Below, one piece after another: positions 59,814-64,000 of a DNA stretch of 64,000 bases (position 1 is its first letter; every line of letters begins with the position of its first letter). Source of the DNA: JAXGQE01 sp040766585 (lineage in GTDB: Bacteria; Bacillota; SLNR01); NCBI GenBank assembly GCA_040766585.1, contig JAXGQE010000002.1, positions 202,519 through 266,518 on the forward strand, written 5' to 3'. Below the pieces are notes generated by a model. That model did no database searches and was not told the origin of the DNA. It saw only the letters and a list, made by a program, of their open reading frames with translations. The position numbers and the translations under genes were made by a program.

Positions 59814-61475
59814 TTATTTCTCGTAGACAATCTTCCCGTCGATGATGGTCATATCCACTGTCAGATCTTTGATTTCTTCTTCCGGGCAGGTGAGGATATC
59901 ATCGGATAGAACGGCCATATCTGCCAGTTTACCGGCTTCGATGGATCCTTTGATTTCTTCTTCGAATGTCAGATAGGCTCCGTTTATCGTAAACAGTCGC
60001 AGCATTTCTTCACGGCTGACTTTTTCAGCATCGCCCAGGCTTCGTCCCTGGGATGTTTTTCGGGCCACTACAGAATACATCCCAAAGAATGGGTCGTAGT
60101 GGGCTGATGTCATATCCGAATTGGCTGCTACCTTAATTCCGTAATCCAGGTAGGTTTTAATGGGTTTAAAGTATTCAATTTGTTCCTGGGTTAAGGCATC
60201 CCAGTAGATATCGCCCTCTACATACATGAAACCGGGCTGAACCGAAACAGCAATGTTGTGCTTTTTCATCAGTTCCAGGGAGTACTTGGTCGGCAGATAT
60301 CCGTGTATAATATTGTGCCGCATGCCCTCCCGGGGATGTGCAGAAATCGCTTTGTCAAAAGCCTCCACGGCAATATCTTGGGCCCGGTCACCGCAGGTAT
60401 GAATACCGATGGACCAGCCCAGACGATTGGCTTTCATGAATAAGTCTCTCATGACATCCAGATCCAGACGCAGAGGGATGTCGCTGGTGGTTCCATCCAC
60501 CCAGGGTCCGTTCATCATGGCTGTCTTGCTGCCGATACCGCCATCCATAGCGAATTTAAGGGCACCGATGCTCAGCCATGGATCACCAAAGGGGGAACGG
60601 ATTCCAATATAGTCGAGGATGCCCTCGGTTTCTACCGGTGAGCATTTATCCGACCATATGGCTGCCAAACCGTACGCTTCCGGCATCATATTGACGCGCA
60701 GAGGAAGTTCTCCCTTCATATAGACAGACTGGTAAGCTCTCATGAGAGGCACATTGACACCGGGATCCAATACGGATGTAATTCCCCAGCGAACATATTC
60801 ATTCATGGCCAGCTTGATTCGACGTTCCATAGAAGCCTGCAGATCCTCAATCTCGCCTTCCGGCATGGCTTTGGTAACCATGGACTGCGCTCCATCCCGG
60901 AATATACCGGTGGGTTCCCCGGTTTTGGGGTCACGATCCATAGTGCCTCGCTTGGGATCCGGAGTGTCTTTATTGATCCCGGCCAGCTCCAGTGCTTTGC
61001 TGTTGACAGAACTGCGGGCAAAAAGACGGTTCAGCACAACCGGGTGATCGGGTGCGGCTTCATCCAGATCCCAGCGGTTGGGCATTCGGTATTCTTTGAA
61101 CTGACTTTCAATCCATCCTCCGCCGATGATCCATTCTCCTTTGGGCGTCTCGGCGGCCTTCTTGGCAATCACTTCTTTCAGGCCTTCCAGTGAATCAATG
61201 CCAAAGAGCATAATCCCTTCCATCAGAGTTCCGGCTGAATGAATGTGGTTGTGGGAATCAATAATCCCGGGTATCGCGGTTTTTCCCTGCAGATCTACAA
61301 TTTTTGTTTCCGGGCCGGCGGTTGCCAACACATCATCATTGCTGCCGACTGCACAAAACTTGTTCTCTCTGATTCCAACAGCCTGGACCACCGAATTCTT
61401 GTCATCAACGGTCAGTATCTTGCCGTTTTTGAAGATCAGCTCCGGCTGTATGCCTCGAACAATATTTTCTGCCAA
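59814..61475 (-). CDS. Amidohydrolase, YtcJ-like
   Basis: About 553 residues, family size for YtcJ-type amidohydrolases. The metal motif is GIIDSHNHIHSAG (His about 75 and 77), with later WSIGIHTCGDRAQ, then HPREGMRHNIIHGY and NSDMTSAHYDPFFGMY ligands, and a beta-sandwich at both ends (ELIFKNGKILTVDD; DMTIIDGKIVYEK). The reaction is hydrolysis of an amide or related bond, the substrate unknown. TTG 61475 is chosen because TGGAGGTG lies six bases upstream; the longer frame starts at 61508 without a site. Neighbour to the MerR-XRE-cupin regulator on the same strand. Confidence 0.85.
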   Translation of the reverse strand: MAENIVRGIQPELIFKNGKILTVDDKNSVVQAVGIRENKFCAVGSNDDVLATAGPETKIVDLQGKTAIPGIIDSHNHIHSAGTLMEGIMLFGIDSLEGLKEVIAKKAAETPKGEWIIGGGWIESQFKEYRMPNRWDLDEAAPDHPVVLNRLFARSSVNSKALELAGINKDTPDPKRGTMDRDPKTGEPTGIFRDGAQSMVTKAMPEGEIEDLQASMERRIKLAMNEYVRWGITSVLDPGVNVPLMRAYQSVYMKGELPLRVNMMPEAYGLAAIWSDKCSPVETEGILDYIGIRSPFGDPWLSIGALKFAMDGGIGSKTAMMNGPWVDGTTSDIPLRLDLDVMRDLFMKANRLGWSIGIHTCGDRAQDIAVEAFDKAISAHPREGMRHNIIHGYLPTKYSLELMKKHNIAVSVQPGFMYVEGDIYWDALTQEQIEYFKPIKTYLDYGIKVAANSDMTSAHYDPFFGMYSVVARKTSQGRSLGDAEKVSREEMLRLFTINGAYLTFEEEIKGSIEAGKLADMAVLSDDILTCPEEEIKDLTVDMTIIDGKIVYEK

Positions 61476-61611
61476 TCCAAACACCTCCATTGTGAAATTA
61501 AAGACCAACTATTCATATTCGCTATTAACGGGCGTATATCCTTTTGAATCGAAACCCTCGGCTTGGATGGGATGGTAAGACTTTGGCCGGGCGAGTCAGT
61601 CCATGAAAAAA

Positions 61612-62436
61612 TTACCGTTCAAATGGGACATGAACCCAAATGACTTCGGCATCCGATTCTCCGATATTGGTCCATCGATGGGCTTCCCGTGATCGAAAGT
61701 AGAGCGATGAATGAGGTTGCAGAATGTGCCTTTCGCTGTTATTCAGAATGATTTCAATGGACCCTGTAAGCACATAGATAAATTCTTCTCCTTCGTGGGC
61801 GTGGGAAGTCTCAATACCGCAACCGGGTTCAATTCGGTAGTGCATGGGCTGCATAATATGCTCTCTCAATCCCACCAGAGAATCGATGTGAACCCCGGTT
61901 AAATTGATGTCTACGGTTTCTCGCTGATCCGGGAGAATGTGTTTGGTTTCTTTTTCACTGCGAAAATAATGCAAGATGTTTTTGTTAAAGAAATTGGCCA
62001 GATTTTTCAGGATTTCGATGGATGGATTTGCATTGCCATTTTCAATTTTAGACAAGTAAGACAGTGAAATGCCTGTCTGAGCACTGACTTCTTCCAGGGT
62101 TAGACCGGCTTCCTCCCGTGATTCTTTCCATTTTTCGCTCATGAATCGTTTATTAAACCGGTGATTGTGTGTTTGGTGGTTTTCGCTGGAAGGAAAACGA
62201 GCATGCAAAAGGCTGCGGATCCCGGCTGGATTGATTTTTTGGGTATGCAGATAAAAGCAGATCTTTTCCAGTTGGCGAATATCATCAAAGTTGTACACGC
62301 GGTAATTGTTTTTGCCGCGCCGGGCTGTAAACAGATTCTGCTTCTCCCAGTTCCGTATGGTAGCGGGGGTTACGCCAATCTGGTCAGCCACCTCTTTTAT
62401 GTTGAATGTAACTTCTTCATGAGGATTTTGCGTCAT
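61612..62436 (-). CDS. Transcriptional regulator with MerR HTH, XRE HTH and cupin domains
   Basis: 274 residues. Three domains in order: a MerR-type winged helix (about 10-78; NIKEVADQIGVTPATIRNWE, then RVYNFDDIRQLEKICFYL), an XRE helix-turn-helix (about 103-157; LTLEEVSAQTGISLSYLSKI, then ENGNANPSIEILKNLANFF), and a cupin (about 195-272) with motif 1 SHAHEGEEFIYVLTG (His 212, His 214, Glu 218) and motif 2 His 253 in REAHRW. XRE-cupin regulators sense small molecules such as amines or amino acids; adding a MerR domain gives two DNA readers. AAGGGG precedes ATG 62436. Divergent from the DRE-TIM enzyme gene and 136 bp upstream of the amidohydrolase. Confidence 0.88.
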   Translation of the reverse strand: MTQNPHEEVTFNIKEVADQIGVTPATIRNWEKQNLFTARRGKNNYRVYNFDDIRQLEKICFYLHTQKINPAGIRSLLHARFPSSENHQTHNHRFNKRFMSEKWKESREEAGLTLEEVSAQTGISLSYLSKIENGNANPSIEILKNLANFFNKNILHYFRSEKETKHILPDQRETVDINLTGVHIDSLVGLREHIMQPMHYRIEPGCGIETSHAHEGEEFIYVLTGSIEIILNNSERHILQPHSSLYFRSREAHRWTNIGESDAEVIWVHVPFER

Positions 62437-62597
62437 GAACAACCCCTTCTTTTTTGTACCCATTTTATCAAAATCGGCAGGGAAAGGAAAGGGAATGGAG
62501 AATTAATTTTACTAGGTTTAGCAATCGTTTTGGATATGTTAATAAAATAGGCATGCTGAGCGATTGTCAGTAAGGATCAATTAAAGGAGGCGAAACG
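62437..62597. promoter_or_regulatory. Divergent control region between regulator and DRE-TIM enzyme gene
   Basis: Contains the dyad CAATCG (about 62522) / CGATTG (about 62560), 38 bp apart, around AT-rich TTAATAAAAT. A candidate binding region for the regulator; no exact consensus promoter is clear. Confidence 0.35.
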
Positions 62598-63821
62598 ATG
62601 ACAACACCATGGATGAAAGAAGGAGAATTTTGGGTTGCACCCACCAATTATGCCGATGAAGTGATGGCGCAGCATCATTTTCCGAAGAAAATCGAAGTGC
62701 TGGATACTTCTCTGCGTGACGGGGAACAGCAGCCGGGGATCACATTTACCAAGGATGACAAAGTCGCCATTGCCAAAAAGTTGGCAGAGGTTGGGGTGCA
62801 CCGGATTGAAGTAGCAACACCCGCAGTATCCAAAGCGGACCAGGATGCGGTCCGTGAAGTGGTGGATCTGAATCTGGGACCCAAGATTTTTGTATTCGTA
62901 AGAAACATGATTGAAGATATGAAGCTGGCAAAATCCCTGGGGGTATACGGCGTTATTGCTGAAGTACCGGGCAGTGAGCATCTGCTGAAATTCGGAAAGA
63001 ACTGGACCGCGGACAAAGCCATCAAGTCAGCCATTGAAGCCACCAGCTACGCCCATGAAGAAGGCCTGTATGTCAATTTCTTCCCTGCTGACGGATCCAG
63101 AGCGGATCTGAACTTCCTGATTGATACTGTGGGACAGGTAGCCGAAGGAGGACATATGGATTCACTGGCTCTGGTAGATACATTCGGAGCCTATTCTCCA
63201 GAGGGAGCTGCATACACTGTCAAGAAACTCAAAGAGAATTTCACCCAGCCCATCGAAGTTCATTTCCACGATGACTTTGGTCTGGGAGTGGCCAACACCC
63301 TGGCTGGTTTGGCTGCCGGCGCTGAAGTCTGCCATATGACTATAAACGGCATCGGGGAACGAGCCGGGAGCGCCAGCTATGAACAACTCTGTCTGGCTTT
63401 GAAGGTTTTATACGGATATGACACGGGCATCAAGCTGGATAAGATGCTGGAACTTTCACGGATGGTCGAGAAGCTTTCCAATTTCAAAGTTCAGCCGAAC
63501 CGGGCAGTAATCGGGGAGCAGTTGTTTGGTTGGGAAACCGGTATGCCCGTCAGCCTCTGGGTCAACAGCCGTGACAAAGGGGTTCCGCTGGCCATGCTTC
63601 CGTACATGTGGACCATGACAGGAAATACTGAACCCAAGGTCTACATGGGTAAAAAGAGCGGAAAAGACAACGTGAAAGAGTGGCTTAAAGCATTGGATTT
63701 GGAAGCGGATGACGAACAGTCCAGTGCCATCCTGATGAAAGTGAAAGATAAAGCCATTTCCTTGAAACGGGATCTGACCAAAGAAGAATTCAAGGCCATC
63801 GTAGAAGAGGTCAAAGCATAA
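62598..63821 (+). CDS. DRE-TIM metallolyase family acyltransferase (homocitrate/isopropylmalate synthase-like)
   Basis: 407 residues. The catalytic DRE-TIM motif is LDTSLRDGEQQPG (about 35-47) and the metal-binding HxH is in EVHFHDDFGLGVANT (about 220-234); NGIGERAGSAS marks the CoA side. The barrel (about 32-300) is followed by a ~100-residue helical tail instead of the LeuA regulatory domain. The family condenses acetyl-CoA with a 2-oxo acid; the product here is not identified. AAAGGAGGCG precedes ATG 62598. Divergent from the MerR-XRE-cupin regulator, which probably controls it. Confidence 0.85.
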   Translation: MTTPWMKEGEFWVAPTNYADEVMAQHHFPKKIEVLDTSLRDGEQQPGITFTKDDKVAIAKKLAEVGVHRIEVATPAVSKADQDAVREVVDLNLGPKIFVFVRNMIEDMKLAKSLGVYGVIAEVPGSEHLLKFGKNWTADKAIKSAIEATSYAHEEGLYVNFFPADGSRADLNFLIDTVGQVAEGGHMDSLALVDTFGAYSPEGAAYTVKKLKENFTQPIEVHFHDDFGLGVANTLAGLAAGAEVCHMTINGIGERAGSASYEQLCLALKVLYGYDTGIKLDKMLELSRMVEKLSNFKVQPNRAVIGEQLFGWETGMPVSLWVNSRDKGVPLAMLPYMWTMTGNTEPKVYMGKKSGKDNVKEWLKALDLEADDEQSSAILMKVKDKAISLKRDLTKEEFKAIVEEVKA

Positions 63822-63848
63822 CTGCAGTCGAACAGAGTGATTTATGTG

Positions 63849-63882
63849 CGCCGGCAAGCCCTGATGAAAGGGTTTGCCGGCG
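63849..63882 (+). terminator. Hairpin after the DRE-TIM gene, probable terminator
   Basis: Thirteen-bp stem CGCCGGCAAGCCC / GGGTTTGCCGGCG with one G-T pair, eight-base loop. The following bases are TAAACTTG, so the T-run is weak. Confidence 0.55.
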
Positions 63883-63887
63883 TAAAC

Positions 63888-63916
63888 TTGTCAAATTGGG
63901 TACAGTGGGGTATAAT
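63888..63916 (+). promoter_or_regulatory. Promoter of the last gene
   Basis: TTGTCA (63888-63893), exactly 17 bp, TATAAT (63911-63916), placed 38 bases before the start codon. Confidence 0.75.
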
Positions 63917-63953
63917 GGTCAGGAAGAAAAGATGAATGGAAAGGATCGGTACA

Positions 63954-64000
63954 ATGTACAAGGAAAAAATGATCGCCAGTCTGCTGGCCGGTGAAATTAC
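63954..64000 (+). CDS. Start of an unidentified gene (3' truncated by window edge)
   Basis: ATG 63954 preceded by GGAAAGGATCGGTACA and a consensus promoter. Only MYKEKMIASLLAGEI is visible, too little to name it. Confidence 0.6.
   Translation, partial: MYKEKMIASLLAGEI

Noticed and set aside
1..64000. CRISPR arrays, prophage, rRNA genes or a complete insertion sequence
   Set aside because: I looked for regularly spaced repeats, phage structural genes, rRNA segments and transposase frames and saw none that could be supported.

Overview
The window looks like chromosomal DNA of an anaerobic Firmicute of the class Clostridia. Evidence: strong AGGAGG-type ribosome binding sites with frequent GTG/TTG starts, rubrerythrin under a PerR-like box, an adenosylcobalamin-dependent ribonucleotide reductase, pyruvate formate-lyase with its activase, a Staphylococcus-type class I aldolase, and a purine operon in the Bacillus order purE-(no K)-B-C-S-Q-L-F-M-N-H-D. 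Base composition is moderate and fairly even, and most genes are intact. I do not name a genus.

Layout. 1-4.6 kb: housekeeping genes (3' end of an aminotransferase, yhaM, Asp/Glu racemase, rubrerythrin, murB, trmL). 4.7-7.4 kb: a TetR-regulated ABC-2 exporter whose ATPase gene is broken across the Walker A region, then a tiny membrane-protein gene on the other strand with an in-frame TGA. 7.5-9.9 kb: nrdJ behind an NrdR-box promoter. 9.9-10.5 kb: non-coding DNA with strong inverted repeats. 10.5-16 kb (minus strand): a PH-like membrane protein, a four-gene ABC exporter/hydrolase operon and the histidine kinase/response regulator pair next to it. 16-24 kb: metal and envelope stress genes (secreted Cys-rich protein, arsR - Cys-rich DUF2703 protein - acr3, a ferritin-like lipoprotein, a VanX-type lipoprotein, a CopB-type ATPase plus a 25-residue membrane peptide) and tRNA-Ala(CGC). 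24.3-32.9 kb: a looser region with mobile-element-like repeats, membrane and secreted proteins, an M20 peptidase, a GNAT protein, aldolase and an MscS channel.

32.9-48 kb is the metabolic core: pflB-pflA on the minus strand, preceded by a ZTP (pfl) riboswitch and terminator, diverge from the eleven-gene purine operon, whose promoter is bracketed by two PurBox-like sites. Formate made by PFL feeds one-carbon units into purine synthesis, and ZTP signals one-carbon shortage, so the two divergent operons form one circuit.

48-64 kb: a small coiled-coil protein, a lipoprotein, a Na/Pi cotransporter with PhoU-like tail, a thiamine-binding MTH1187-type protein, dnaE, a PHP hydrolase, then malic enzyme - pyruvate kinase - fxsA. 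Malic enzyme carries three compensating single-base losses in homopolymers. A possible small RNA follows. The window ends with an amidohydrolase, an unusual MerR-XRE-cupin regulator, a divergent DRE-TIM acyltransferase gene and the first codons of one more gene.

Items most worth checking: the in-frame TGA mini-gene at 7.2-7.4 kb, the MerR-XRE-cupin locus, the small RNA candidate at 59.6 kb, the triple TetR operator with exact 19-bp period, and the two frameshift clusters (real decay or sequencing error).
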